Assembly (NCBI GenBank): GCA_033105485.1
Contig: CP136956.1
Location: 930,001-994,000 of the forward strand
Direction: 5' to 3'
DNA from: LVI-A0039 sp033105485
GTDB taxonomy: Bacteria > Bacillota_I > Bacilli_A > UBA3375
DNA: 64,000 bases
The notes under the pieces were generated by a model. The model did not search any database. It was not told where the DNA came from and saw only the letters and a list, made by a program, of their open reading frames with translations. The translations under genes and the position numbers were made by a program. This document shows positions 26,379-34,986 of the stretch, in pieces; within the stretch, counting starts at the first letter, position 1, and the number at the start of each line of letters is the position of its first letter.

Positions 26379-26390
26379 TGGCTGTTTTTT
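26361..26390. terminator. Bidirectional terminator
   Basis: AAAACAGCC / GGCTGTTTT with the TagF-like gene's stop codon in the loop; T run on the plus strand. Confidence 0.85.
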
Positions 26391-27428
26391 CTATATATGA
26401 AATAGATTGTCTTTTAATTGTAGTTCTATTTCCGTAAAACGCTCTAAATAGCTGTTTTTATCAATAACATGGTATTCTACACTATATTTATCATAAATTT
26501 CTTTAAGTTCGTTAAAACGGGCATTTAAAACGTCCTGAGACTGTTTCCAACGGATACCGTCCTCTACATATGGAACATCTGGAGTTAACAAGAATACATA
26601 ATCATATTTATACGTCTTGCATAAAGTGTCTAACATTGTTATTGCATCCTCATATTCCTTTTCAAATTCTGGAGTGATTAATCCACGCTCTGCATATTCC
26701 TCATAATAACTATATAAGAATCTTAGTGTTACAAATGGATCAGTATCAACAAATAGACAACGCTTCGCTTCCATGTTTAAAAGTTTATCTTGCTTCATTT
26801 GTTCCATTGCAATAAATACGAAATCTTTAGGAGTGTAAGCTTCATCATCAAACCCTAGTTCGTTCTCTGCATAAAACCTTCCAACCTCTGGTGAATATGT
26901 CGTGTTATAGATATTTGATAGCTTCTTACAAAACTGGGTTTTACCTGTTGATTCAGTCCCGCTAAGAATTACCTTTTTATTAATGTAAGGCATAAACTCT
27001 TTCGCAATATTCTCATAGTTGTCAATACGATATGGATTCGCCTCTATTTGACTTGACGAAATGTTGATACTTGCACTACATGTAATAAACTTATTATCTA
27101 ATAGTACATTTTGATGTTTATCTTTTGAATCAAACATTAGGATATTATTGTGACCTGCTTTATCAATCACAAATTGCTCAAGTTCTTGTACACTATCAAA
27201 TTCTTTATCACTGATAACAATTGTGTACTTCATGTCAATATCGGTCATAATATTTCCAATTGCAATTCTTAACTCTGCAAGTGAAGAATAACGTTTAATT
27301 GACGGACTATCAATTACAACTATATATAACTCTTCAATATTTTCAAGAGTTGCTCTTGTCATTAGTTCCTTATGCGCTTTATGAAGAAGTCTAAACTTCC
27401 CACTAATTGCTCCCACTTTATAATTCAT
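26391..27428 (-). CDS. nadR: NadR: NMN adenylyltransferase / ribosylnicotinamide kinase
   Basis: 345 residues in the NAD salvage pathway. The N-terminal nucleotidyltransferase domain (1-150; GAISGKFRLLHKAHKELM replaces the usual GxFxPxHxGH) and the C-terminal P-loop kinase domain (GTESTGKTQ near 157-165; EVGRFYAE; DTDPFVTLRF) are both present. The N-terminal helix-turn-helix of enterobacterial NadR is absent. Nicotinamide riboside would be phosphorylated and adenylated to NAD. The adenylyltransferase motif deviates (KAH for HxGH) and SSS replaces ISTR, so that half may be weak. It is monocistronic. Confidence 0.88.
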   Translation of the reverse strand: MNYKVGAISGKFRLLHKAHKELMTRATLENIEELYIVVIDSPSIKRYSSLAELRIAIGNIMTDIDMKYTIVISDKEFDSVQELEQFVIDKAGHNNILMFDSKDKHQNVLLDNKFITCSASINISSSQIEANPYRIDNYENIAKEFMPYINKKVILSGTESTGKTQFCKKLSNIYNTTYSPEVGRFYAENELGFDDEAYTPKDFVFIAMEQMKQDKLLNMEAKRCLFVDTDPFVTLRFLYSYYEEYAERGLITPEFEKEYEDAITMLDTLCKTYKYDYVFLLTPDVPYVEDGIRWKQSQDVLNARFNELKEIYDKYSVEYHVIDKNSYLERFTEIELQLKDNLFHI

Positions 27429-27465
27429 TAAGCCTCCAATACTGTATATAGTTTATCATACATTA

Positions 27466-27492
27466 AAAAAGAGTAGATCCAATCTACTCTTT
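27466..27492 (-). terminator. Terminator of the acyltransferase gene
   Basis: Minus strand AAAGAGTAGAT / ATCTACTCTTT then T run. The TAG stop at 27484 is in the stem. Confidence 0.85.
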
Positions 27493-28359
27493 AGCCAATT
27501 TTACTATAGTTTCATAACCATATAATATTAATGAACTTGTAACCAGCAAAATAATATAGTTAAAAACGTACCATTCTTTAACAAATACATCCAGTAACAA
27601 GAAGGTATTAAGGACAAAATAGTGAACAAATAATAAGTTTAAACTATTTCGACTATAAAACTCTAAAGGATTAGATTTGATACTCCCTTGGAATGCAGTT
27701 AAAAAGGTAATTAGAGCTGCTATAAAAGTATAAACCGCATGCGTATTATATTCAGAACCAAAAATTAAATAAATTAAACATACAAATATCAATCCCAACC
27801 AACTATTAAAACGAACATTGTATACAACATTTAGTCGTTGTAATAAATAACCTGTTGAGCAAAACAATAGAGATACATACAGATTAGGACCCAAAGTATA
27901 AAAATTCAATATAGAAAAAATGATGCATAATATAGGAATTATTATTTGTAATTCTTTCTTTTTTATTAAACTATGATTAACAACAATTATCAACCTGTAA
28001 TAAATTAGCATTTTAATGAACCATAAATAACCAACCCCGCCAAAACTAAAATCAAATACACGCTTAATCATTTCTAAAACGGAGTATGTACCAATAAATA
28101 GCTGATAAAAAACAATTGTACATATCGCCATAATAAAGTACGTCTTTAACAATTTTATTGTACCTGGCAATACATTTTTACTATTTGCTAAAAAGTAACC
28201 GGATATAATAAAGAATATTGGGACGATTAAACTTGCTAGCTCCCTTGTATAATTAAGAAATGCTGTATCTGTCGGTGATACAAATGTTCCGACATGAATC
28301 CACAATACACCAATCGCTGCAATCCCCTTATATAAATCTAATTTGTAATTTCTTTCCAT
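27484..28359 (-). CDS. Acyltransferase-3 family membrane protein
   Basis: 291 residues from the ATG at 28359 (GAGGAGAGGA directly upstream; an ATG four codons earlier is less likely). The N-terminus NYKLDLYKGIAAIGVLWIHVGTF has the family's conserved His. PIFFIISGYFLA and SLNLLFVHYFVLNTF are further motifs. About ten membrane helices. It probably O-acetylates a surface polymer. It is a distant relative of the gene at 18.4-19.4 kb, with intact start signals. Confidence 0.85.
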   Translation of the reverse strand: MERNYKLDLYKGIAAIGVLWIHVGTFVSPTDTAFLNYTRELASLIVPIFFIISGYFLANSKNVLPGTIKLLKTYFIMAICTIVFYQLFIGTYSVLEMIKRVFDFSFGGVGYLWFIKMLIYYRLIIVVNHSLIKKKELQIIIPILCIIFSILNFYTLGPNLYVSLLFCSTGYLLQRLNVVYNVRFNSWLGLIFVCLIYLIFGSEYNTHAVYTFIAALITFLTAFQGSIKSNPLEFYSRNSLNLLFVHYFVLNTFLLLDVFVKEWYVFNYIILLVTSSLILYGYETIVKLAKE

Positions 28360-28400
28360 TCCTCTCCTCATACAAGGATTATTGTATCACATATACACAA

Positions 28401-28430
28401 AAAAAAGAATAGACTTTCGCCTACTCTTTT
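28401..28430 (-). terminator. Terminator of the ferritin gene
   Basis: Minus strand AAGAGTAGGCGAAAGTCTATTC then eight T; one internal mismatch in the stem. Confidence 0.8.
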
Positions 28431-28440
28431 GCTAATGTAA

Positions 28441-28926
28441 TTAATCTCTCATTCCCATATCTTTATCAAATAATAATAAGTGCGCTGGTTGAGGGTATAA
28501 GTTGTAACGAGCTATTAAATCGTTTAATGTATCTTCTTCTTCAACTTGCTCTAAGATATACCATTGTAAGAACGCTTCTGTAGCGTAGTCATTTTCTTCT
28601 TTAGCTAAAGTCATTAACTCTACTAATTTAGATGTTACTAACTTTTCATGCTCTAATGATTCATGTAAAACTTCTAATAAATCTTTATATTCACTTCTAG
28701 GAGTTTCAAATCCTGTGATAGTTACATCTGCACCTTGGTCGTGTAAGTAATCATAAATTTTCTTTCCGTGGAATTTCTCTTCTTTATATTGCTTAATCAT
28801 CCATGATGACGCTCCATTTAAGTTAGCAGCCTTACAAAAGTTTGCCATTGCTAAATATACGTGAGCTGATTCATTTTCAAAATTCATTTGTTCATTTAAT
28901 TTCTCTGCCATTTTTTGACTAATCAT
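28441..28926 (-). CDS. ftnA: Ferritin (bacterial non-haem type)
   Basis: 161 residues, 24-meric iron store in the cytosol. The ferroxidase residues are visible: Glu in NEQMNFENESAHVYLAM (about 17), EEKFHGKK (Glu50 and His53), Glu in SLEHEKLV (about 93), and EQVEEED (about 126-130). The length is standard. AGGAGATGTAAT precedes the ATG. It stands alone with its own terminator. It suits an anaerobe that meets oxygen, like the CoA-disulfide reductase at the left edge. Confidence 0.94.
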   Translation of the reverse strand: MISQKMAEKLNEQMNFENESAHVYLAMANFCKAANLNGASSWMIKQYKEEKFHGKKIYDYLHDQGADVTITGFETPRSEYKDLLEVLHESLEHEKLVTSKLVELMTLAKEENDYATEAFLQWYILEQVEEEDTLNDLIARYNLYPQPAHLLLFDKDMGMRD

Positions 28927-28970
28927 ATTACATCTCCTAGTTTCACTTTATGTCAATATTATATCATATA

Positions 28971-30152
28971 CTACAATGGAAATTTGACATTAACCGTAAA
29001 GTAACCACCACTATAGTCGGCTTTAATCTCTCCATCATATTTCTCAACAATATGTTTAGCTAATGATAAACCTAAACCAAAACCTTTTTCCGTTCTAGAG
29101 TTATCAATTCTGTAGAAACGATCAAAGATTAAATCTAAATCTTCATGACTTACCTGATTACTACTATTTTTTACTTGAATTATTAAGTTTCTATTTGAAG
29201 AACTAATCGAAAGTTTAACCTTCTTACGATCATCATTATATTTAACTGCATTATCGACAAAGATATGAATAAGCTGATTCAAGTCATCTTTTGCGATATT
29301 ACAATATATATTTTCAGCTATATCAGATTTAAAGCCAATATTTTTTTCAAATAGTGATACCTCTAATCCACTTACTAAGATTTCAGCAGTTTGCGAAACA
29401 TTGATCTTTTCATATTTAATTGTGTCTGTTTCAGATAACTGAAGTAAATTGCTGGTAAGACGGATTAACCTATCAGTCTCATCCTGACAATATTCAACAA
29501 GATTATCTTTATCCTCATCATTTGCTGCAATTAATTGTAAACACGATTTCATAATTGCTAGTGGTGTTTTAAGTTCATGAGAGGCATCGGATACAAATCT
29601 ATTTTGAGTCTCATATGATTGCTTGATAGGCTCTATTAACTTAGTTATAAAGACGAAACCAAATGTACTAAAGACAACTATAACTAAAGATCCAAAAATA
29701 AGTAGTGTTGTTTTCAAGTTCTCGATGTACTCTAAATCGTATGTAATCTTTATCACTTTATAAACACCATCATTTTCTCTGAACATATAAGTATCATCAC
29801 CACTTACAATTGTTTGGTCTTGATAATTAATCAAATACTCTTCACCAACATATTCAGATATCTTCTGTTCAATGTCTTCATTTTGAAAAATTGTTAAATC
29901 TCGAGCTTCACCTAAGTCAAACTCGGGTGTATTAGCATCTGACGTTACAGCTTCACTTTCTGGTTGAACCGCTCCATATCCATCTTTAGGTCCGGAATCC
30001 ATACCCATTTTATTGTCCATCAAACGTTGGTTGATGCTTGATTCCATTTCACTATACGATCTAATGTATACAAAACTAAGCGAACCAATTAATAGTACAA
30101 GAATCGATACTAAATAAATAGCAAATACTTTATTTCTAAATGCTCTAAACAT
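28971..30152 (-). CDS. Sensor histidine kinase
   Basis: 393 residues. Membrane helix 1 (about 8-28), an extracytoplasmic sensor region of about 115 residues rich in acidic residues (about 29-145), helix 2 (TTLLIFGSLVIVVFSTFGFVFI), HisKA with the phospho-acceptor in SDASHELKTPLAIMKS, and an HATPase domain (N box VDNAVKYN, G boxes GFGLGLSLAKHIVEKYDG). There is no clear HAMP. Its start overlaps the end of the response-regulator gene by eight bases, a classic pair. The signal is unknown; the adjacent divergent VTC operon is the likely target. Confidence 0.93.
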   Translation of the reverse strand: MFRAFRNKVFAIYLVSILVLLIGSLSFVYIRSYSEMESSINQRLMDNKMGMDSGPKDGYGAVQPESEAVTSDANTPEFDLGEARDLTIFQNEDIEQKISEYVGEEYLINYQDQTIVSGDDTYMFRENDGVYKVIKITYDLEYIENLKTTLLIFGSLVIVVFSTFGFVFITKLIEPIKQSYETQNRFVSDASHELKTPLAIMKSCLQLIAANDEDKDNLVEYCQDETDRLIRLTSNLLQLSETDTIKYEKINVSQTAEILVSGLEVSLFEKNIGFKSDIAENIYCNIAKDDLNQLIHIFVDNAVKYNDDRKKVKLSISSSNRNLIIQVKNSSNQVSHEDLDLIFDRFYRIDNSRTEKGFGLGLSLAKHIVEKYDGEIKADYSGGYFTVNVKFPL

Positions 30153-30825
30153 TATTCACCTCAATATAATATCCAACTTGACGCTGTGTTTTAATACTTA
30201 CATTCTCACTCAACAGTTTTAACTTCTTACGTAAATAAGAAATGTATACCTCAACTTGGTTATCCGAAATGTCTTCATCATATCCCCAAATTCGATCAAT
30301 AATTTGTTCTTTTGAAATTGGCATCCCGTTACTTGTTACTAAATATTCAAATAAGTTAAATTCAGTAAGAGTTAATTTTAAAGTTGTCTCATTATTTGAT
30401 AGTGATAAAGTGTTTCGATCATAAGTAATATCTCCTATTACTGAATTTATTTCAGTAATTACACTATTAGCTCTTCTGACATTAGTTTTTATACGGGCAT
30501 ATAGTTCAAATGTGTCATATGGTTTTGTTAAATAGTCATCTGCACCTAAGTCTAAAGCCTTAATCTTATCAGCTACACTAGATTTTGCACTAGTCATAAT
30601 AATTGGAGTTTCTACCCCACTAGCACGCGCTTCTTTTAATATAGAGTATCCATCAAGTCCTGGTAGCATAATATCTAATATAATCACATCGAAAAATTCT
30701 GATTCAATTCTTTCTAGTGCCACATTCCCATCATATTCATTTTCAATACTTATGTTTTGCTGCTTAAATTGTTTCATTGTTAAGTTTGCTAAAAATAGCT
30801 CATCTTCTACTAATAGTATTTTCAT
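30145..30825 (-). CDS. OmpR/PhoB-family response regulator
   Basis: 226 residues from the ATG at 30825 (AAGGAG five bases upstream; the GTG two codons earlier abuts the site). Receiver domain with VEDE acidic pair, phospho-Asp in DVIILDIMLPGLDGY (about 52), Thr/Ser in PIIMTSA, and KP near 105. The C-terminal winged helix (about 135-225; LTLTEFNLFEYLVTSNGMPISKEQII) binds DNA as direct-repeat dimers. It pairs with the kinase downstream. 11-bp-spaced TTAAA/TTAAG repeats lie just upstream. Confidence 0.95.
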   Translation of the reverse strand: MKILLVEDELFLANLTMKQFKQQNISIENEYDGNVALERIESEFFDVIILDIMLPGLDGYSILKEARASGVETPIIMTSAKSSVADKIKALDLGADDYLTKPYDTFELYARIKTNVRRANSVITEINSVIGDITYDRNTLSLSNNETTLKLTLTEFNLFEYLVTSNGMPISKEQIIDRIWGYDEDISDNQVEVYISYLRKKLKLLSENVSIKTQRQVGYYIEVNNV

Positions 30826-30860
30826 TATCACTCCTTATATATAATTATATCCAATAAACC

Positions 30861-30944
30861 TTAAACGAAACTTAAAATTTCAGTCCTAAAAAATTAATTT
30901 TAAATTCTATGCTTAAGGTTAGTTTAAGATAGATTCGGTAAACT
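30861..30944. promoter_or_regulatory. Response-regulator operators and VTC-operon promoter
   Basis: Two direct-repeat pairs with an exact 11-bp period, the OmpR/PhoB pattern: TTAAA at 30861 and 30872, and TTAAG at 30913 and 30924. The second pair ends 10 bases before a -10-like TAAACT (30939-30944), as in PhoB-activated promoters lacking a -35. The first faces the two-component genes and suggests autoregulation. Confidence 0.6.
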
Positions 30945-30962
30945 ATTGGTGTAGGAGGCAGG

Positions 30963-31667
30963 ATGGCAATCGAAGTTTTCAATAGATTTGAATACAAATA
31001 TCAAATCCCTGTGGCTCTTAGTGAAGAGCTTATGCAACAATTTAAAAAGCGACTATACTTAGATAAGTATTGCGCGAAACACGGTTCGTATCGTATTGTA
31101 AATAGATATATTGATACAAACAACTATGACTTAATTAGAAAATCAATTAGCAAACCTTTATATAAACAAAAGTTAAGAATCAGAACTTATAAGGAAGAAC
31201 TTGCTGAAGACGAATTAATCTTTTTTGAGATTAAAAAGAAATACGATGGAATTGTAAATAAACGTAGATGTCAAATGACATACGCTGAAGCCAAAGAACT
31301 GATGGCTAATAAAAAATTGACTGATGTTAATGATTATACAAACCCACAAATACTTAGTGAATTAACAAGAATCATTAAACAAGATGACTATCAAGAAATG
31401 GCAACTATTATTTATGACCGAGTTGCATTCTTTGATGAAAGCAATGACTTAAGAATCTCATTTGATTTCAATGTGCACAGTAACACGCATACATTATTAA
31501 ATCCAAATTTAGCATTAATGGAAATTAAAACAGTTGGTGGAATGCCAATCTGGTTAGTTCAATTATTAAACCACTATGGAATTAGAAAAAACTCCTTTTC
31601 TAAATATGGAACTGAATTTTTAAAAACACTGGAGGACAAACAAAATTATGAACACATTACTTATTAA
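30963..31667 (+). CDS. VTC-domain (polyphosphate polymerase-like) protein
   Basis: 234 residues. VTC tunnel-fold motifs: FNRFEYKYQIP, SYRIVNRYIDT, KLRIRTY, FFEIKKKYDGIVNKRR, LMEIKTVGGMPIWL. The family binds triphosphate or polyphosphate with basic residues in a beta tunnel. Bacterial members are found in operons with DUF4956 membrane proteins and CotH or carbohydrate-binding proteins. AGGAGGCAGG precedes the ATG. It overlaps the next gene by 20 bases. No SPX domain or membrane helix, so it is cytosolic and may associate with the DUF4956 partner. Polyphosphate synthesis is possible but not shown. Confidence 0.9.
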   Translation: MAIEVFNRFEYKYQIPVALSEELMQQFKKRLYLDKYCAKHGSYRIVNRYIDTNNYDLIRKSISKPLYKQKLRIRTYKEELAEDELIFFEIKKKYDGIVNKRRCQMTYAEAKELMANKKLTDVNDYTNPQILSELTRIIKQDDYQEMATIIYDRVAFFDESNDLRISFDFNVHSNTHTLLNPNLALMEIKTVGGMPIWLVQLLNHYGIRKNSFSKYGTEFLKTLEDKQNYEHITY

Positions 31668-32253
31668 CTTATTAGTATCACTTATATTATCATCACTTAT
31701 CGCTGGAGGTTACTACTTAACTCATAGAGAAAAGCTAAATGTTGAAATGTTATTAACTATCATGGTTTTACCTATTGTTGTAACAATGATCATTTACACA
31801 ATCGGATCAAATATCGCTGGTGCTTTTTCACTTTCTGGAATCTTCTCAATCGTAAGATTTAGATCTGAACAAGCTTCATTTAAAGATATTACATACATCT
31901 TATTCTGTGTAGCGATTGGGCTTGCGAGTGCAACAGCATTCTATTTAGGTGGCTTAGTGTTCACTATCATTGCATTAATCTTAATCATTATATTTGAAAA
32001 CAAAACTACTAAGAAAACAACTGGTCGTCTTGATATTATTATTCCTGAAGACATGCAAGATCGTAAGACAATTGATAACATTATTAAAAAATACTGTGAC
32101 CGTTCATTCATGACAAGTGTTAAAACACGTGACTTAGGAAGCTTATACGAATATCACTACCAAATTGTCTTTAACCCAGAAATGGAATTAAGCGAAATGA
32201 TCGATGAACTAAGAGTAATTAACGGAAACTTACCTATTAAAGTAATTATTTAA
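31648..32253 (+). CDS. DUF4956 family membrane protein
   Basis: 201 residues with four N-terminal membrane helices (LLINLLVSLILSSLIAGGYYL; MLLTIMVLPIVVTMIIYTIGS; FCVAIGLASATAFYLGG; FTIIALILIIIF), a conserved FSLSGIFSIVRFRSEQASFKDI stretch, and a soluble C-terminal domain of about 75 residues. It is the standard companion of VTC-domain proteins. Its ATG lies within the VTC gene, preceded by GGAGGACAAACAAAATT. Perhaps a membrane channel or anchor for the VTC enzyme. Confidence 0.9.
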   Translation: MNTLLINLLVSLILSSLIAGGYYLTHREKLNVEMLLTIMVLPIVVTMIIYTIGSNIAGAFSLSGIFSIVRFRSEQASFKDITYILFCVAIGLASATAFYLGGLVFTIIALILIIIFENKTTKKTTGRLDIIIPEDMQDRKTIDNIIKKYCDRSFMTSVKTRDLGSLYEYHYQIVFNPEMELSEMIDELRVINGNLPIKVII

Positions 32254-32268
32254 GAAAGAGAGAGAATT

Positions 32269-33354
32269 ATGAACAAACATATATTTTTAAGAAAAGCGCA
32301 CATCCTTACATTATCTTCACTTATTATTTTAAGTGGATGTAGTGCTACAAATACTACGGAAACAACTTCAGAAGATACTTCTGATGCAAATACCCAAACT
32401 GAAACAACAACAGAATCTACAAGCACTGATTACAACATTACATTTGGTGATTCTATTACTAGTGATGGTGGTGCAACTGTAGATGGTGATACAGTTACAA
32501 TTACTGAAAGCGGTAGTTATAACTTAAGCGGTACAGGAACTAATCAATACTTAGTTATTGATGATGAAAATTTAGAAGTAGAATTAACATTCGATAATTT
32601 AAACATTACAAGTGAACTCGCTGCAATTCAAGTATTAAACGGTAAATCACTTACAATTAACTTAGTTGGTGAGTCATCACTTGAAGATGGGACATCAAAC
32701 GAAGAATTACAAGCTCCAATCTTTATTGACGAAGTAGAAACAACATTACAAGGTGACGGTACATTGAACTTAACTGGTAACTGTCAAGAAGGTTTTGAAA
32801 GTAACAATGACTTAATCTTTGAAAGTGGTACATATAATATAAATGCTGTTGATGATGGATTAAATGTTGGTGATAACTTAATTATTAATGGTGGTACATT
32901 TAACATCGATAGTAATGGTGACGGACTTGATTCAAATGGATCAATGGAAATTAATGGTGGGACTATTTACGTAAGTGGTGGTAATAACGGAAATGGACCA
33001 GTTGACTATGCTGAAGAAGAAGGTGAAACATTCGAACTTAACGGTGGGATATTAATAGCTGTTGGTGGGAACATGGGGGTATCAACAACAACTGAAACTC
33101 AATTAACCAAATCTGGAACTGCTAATGGTACAACAATTAAAGTTGGAGACATTGAGTGGACTGCTCCTAAAGAATTTAGTTACTACTTCGTATCAACACC
33201 AGATTTAACTGATGATACTGAAATTACTGTAGATGGAAGCGAAACTACTGACACTACTGGTCAAGCCACTGGTATCGGAGGCGGTGGCCGTGGTGACATG
33301 GGAAGCGCTCCAACTGATATGGAGGGAATGACTCCTCCTGGTCAAGACGCTTAA
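32269..33354 (+). CDS. Carbohydrate-binding-domain lipoprotein
   Basis: 361 residues. Lipobox LILSGC (Cys about 24), a Thr/Ser/Glu linker, then a repetitive beta-helix-like domain (ITFGDSITSDGGATVDG, SGSYNLSGTGTNQYLVID, LNVGDNLIINGGTFNIDSNGDGLDSNG) typical of the 'carbohydrate-binding domain-containing' (DUF4353) lipoproteins that accompany VTC/DUF4956 genes. The Gly/Met/Pro-rich tail (GGGGRGDMGSAP...) is usual there too. AAGAGAGAGAATT precedes the ATG. It is lipid-anchored outside the cell. The CotH kinase often seen in such operons is absent. Confidence 0.88.
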   Translation: MNKHIFLRKAHILTLSSLIILSGCSATNTTETTSEDTSDANTQTETTTESTSTDYNITFGDSITSDGGATVDGDTVTITESGSYNLSGTGTNQYLVIDDENLEVELTFDNLNITSELAAIQVLNGKSLTINLVGESSLEDGTSNEELQAPIFIDEVETTLQGDGTLNLTGNCQEGFESNNDLIFESGTYNINAVDDGLNVGDNLIINGGTFNIDSNGDGLDSNGSMEINGGTIYVSGGNNGNGPVDYAEEEGETFELNGGILIAVGGNMGVSTTTETQLTKSGTANGTTIKVGDIEWTAPKEFSYYFVSTPDLTDDTEITVDGSETTDTTGQATGIGGGGRGDMGSAPTDMEGMTPPGQDA

Positions 33355-33681
33355 TCAAAATGACCATTGAACAATGTCAATAAACTTATGTTCAAAATGT
33401 AACTTGCAAATAATGAAACTTAACATATTTTGAGCATAACCCTTAACACTTTCCCCATTCCCCAAAACAATAAGGCTCAAAATAAAGAACTTATAATAAC
33501 ATAACGTACGTAATATATTTTTCATATTACCTAAAATTTTCTATAACTAATAGATAGTGCCATGTCTCGGTACTATCTTCTTTTTTGTTTGTTTAACTTT
33601 CACTTAACCTTATTGTTTTATTATGTAACCATATCTATCTAAGAATTGACAGGTGGTATACTAAAGAAAAAGGAGAGTAAG
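33355..33681. other. Intergenic region with an orphan terminator
   Basis: No open frame with a ribosome site. It is AT-rich until a plus-strand terminator at 33552-33587, then a TGGTATACT extended -10 at 33653-33661 for the SRPBCC gene. The lipoprotein mRNA may carry a 200-base 3' UTR, or a small RNA may lie here. Confidence 0.5.
33552..33587 (+). terminator. Intrinsic terminator
   Basis: AGATAGTGCC / GGTACTATCT with one mismatch, loop ATGTCTC, followed by TTTTTT. It ends the VTC operon transcript or an untranslated RNA. Confidence 0.75.
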
Positions 33682-34128
33682 ATGACAAATTTACATTATA
33701 AAATAATTTTAAACAACAACGTAGAGTATGTATTTGATAAACTATTTGCTAAAGCTGAATATAAAGAGTGGACAAGAGTGTTTAATCCATCTTCTGATTA
33801 CGATGGGATCTTAGGTCTGGGTGAAGAAATCTTCTTAAAAGATGCAGAGAATAATGGGATGTTATCAAAAGTATCAAAGTATGAAGTAAACAAAGTAATT
33901 GAATTTTCGTATCTTGCTAGTGTTGAAGATGGAGTTAAAACAGAATTCGAAGATCGCTCTAACTTTGAACGCTATACATTTACTAGCCTTCAAGATGAAA
34001 TGGTAATGATTGATGTTGATCTCAACATTCCTGATGAATACCTAGAAATGTTCGAGGATATGTGGGCTCAAGCAATTGTACTAATTCAGGATTTATTTGA
34101 CAACGATGAGGATGAAAGTCTAAAATAG
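33682..34128 (+). CDS. SRPBCC (START-like) domain protein
   Basis: 148 residues from the ATG at 33682 with AAAGGAGAGTAAG before it; upstream in-frame codons lack a site. The pattern LHYKIILNNNVEYVFDKLFAKAEYKEWTRVFNPSSDYDG, GEEIFLKD and a long C-terminal helix (DEYLEMFEDMWAQAIVLIQDLFD) is that of AHSA1/SRPBCC hydrophobic-ligand proteins. Cytosolic; ligand unknown. It has its own promoter and shares a bidirectional terminator with rnhC. Confidence 0.82.
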   Translation: MTNLHYKIILNNNVEYVFDKLFAKAEYKEWTRVFNPSSDYDGILGLGEEIFLKDAENNGMLSKVSKYEVNKVIEFSYLASVEDGVKTEFEDRSNFERYTFTSLQDEMVMIDVDLNIPDEYLEMFEDMWAQAIVLIQDLFDNDEDESLK

Positions 34129-34130
34129 AA

Positions 34131-34166
34131 AAAAGAAAACTAAACCAATTTGGTTTAGTCTTTTTT
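34131..34166. terminator. Bidirectional terminator
   Basis: ACTAAACCAA-TTTGGTTTAGT with A run and T run on either side, between the SRPBCC gene (+) and rnhC (-). Confidence 0.88.
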
Positions 34167-34986
34167 AGATTAATGCATCATATGTTTTAAATGATGTTTT
34201 ACAGAAGTTAGCCATTTCCTCTTTACCGATTAAATCAGCAACTTTTTGAGCTTCTTTAGCTACATTGGCTCCATATGGGAAGTTGTAATTATACTTTACA
34301 TCTAATTTATCCATTTCGCATACAAAGTGATATCTAGCAATAATTGATGCTAAAGCTACACTATAATATTTACCATCAGCTTTAGTTTCTAGTACAATGT
34401 TTTGTGGCCAAGATAATTTAAGTTTATTTGATACTTTCCAGAAGTTATTTTCTGTTGTATATAAATCAATAACTGAATATCTTTGCTCTTTAAAACGGTT
34501 AATTAACATATTATGATAATAAGATTTCTGATCAATACTATTTAAATGATTAGGTATCTCTTTATCAAAAACACTAATACATTCATAACTGATGTTATCT
34601 TTAATGTGTTTCTCATATAATTCAAAGATTTCATCATCGGTCATTTTCTTACTATCTTTAATTACTAAATAATTATTCATTATGTAATTAATAGATTCTG
34701 GTGTTAAGTTTACACAGCAGTAGACAGTTGGTCCAAAGAAATCACCAACACCAACTTCATCACTACCAAGGCTATTTTCCTCGTTAGTGTATTCCATTAG
34801 CTTTTTATAAATATCGTATTCCTTACTACCTTGAATTGTCATTGTACCTGTTGTATAAATTTTAATTGTAAACTTCGGGTGTGCATATTCCGTTTTTACA
34901 TATTTACCACTCGGTCTTGTCTCATATTTAGAAATAGTAGAGTTTAAAAACTCTACCATTTGTGGTTTTGCAATCATTACTTGCAT
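34165..34986 (-). CDS. rnhC: Ribonuclease HIII
   Basis: 273 residues. Removes RNA from RNA-DNA hybrids. The N-terminal TBP-like substrate-binding domain (1-80) is followed by the catalytic domain with GSDEVGVGDFFGP (the two first acidic residues, near 93-97), the DSKKMTD stretch, and the conserved late acidic and helical segment (KYYSVALASIIARYHF). Its start overlaps the purB stop as TAATG, so it is co-translated with purB. Length is slightly short of the usual 300. Confidence 0.93.
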   Translation of the reverse strand: MQVMIAKPQMVEFLNSTISKYETRPSGKYVKTEYAHPKFTIKIYTTGTMTIQGSKEYDIYKKLMEYTNEENSLGSDEVGVGDFFGPTVYCCVNLTPESINYIMNNYLVIKDSKKMTDDEIFELYEKHIKDNISYECISVFDKEIPNHLNSIDQKSYYHNMLINRFKEQRYSVIDLYTTENNFWKVSNKLKLSWPQNIVLETKADGKYYSVALASIIARYHFVCEMDKLDVKYNYNFPYGANVAKEAQKVADLIGKEEMANFCKTSFKTYDALI

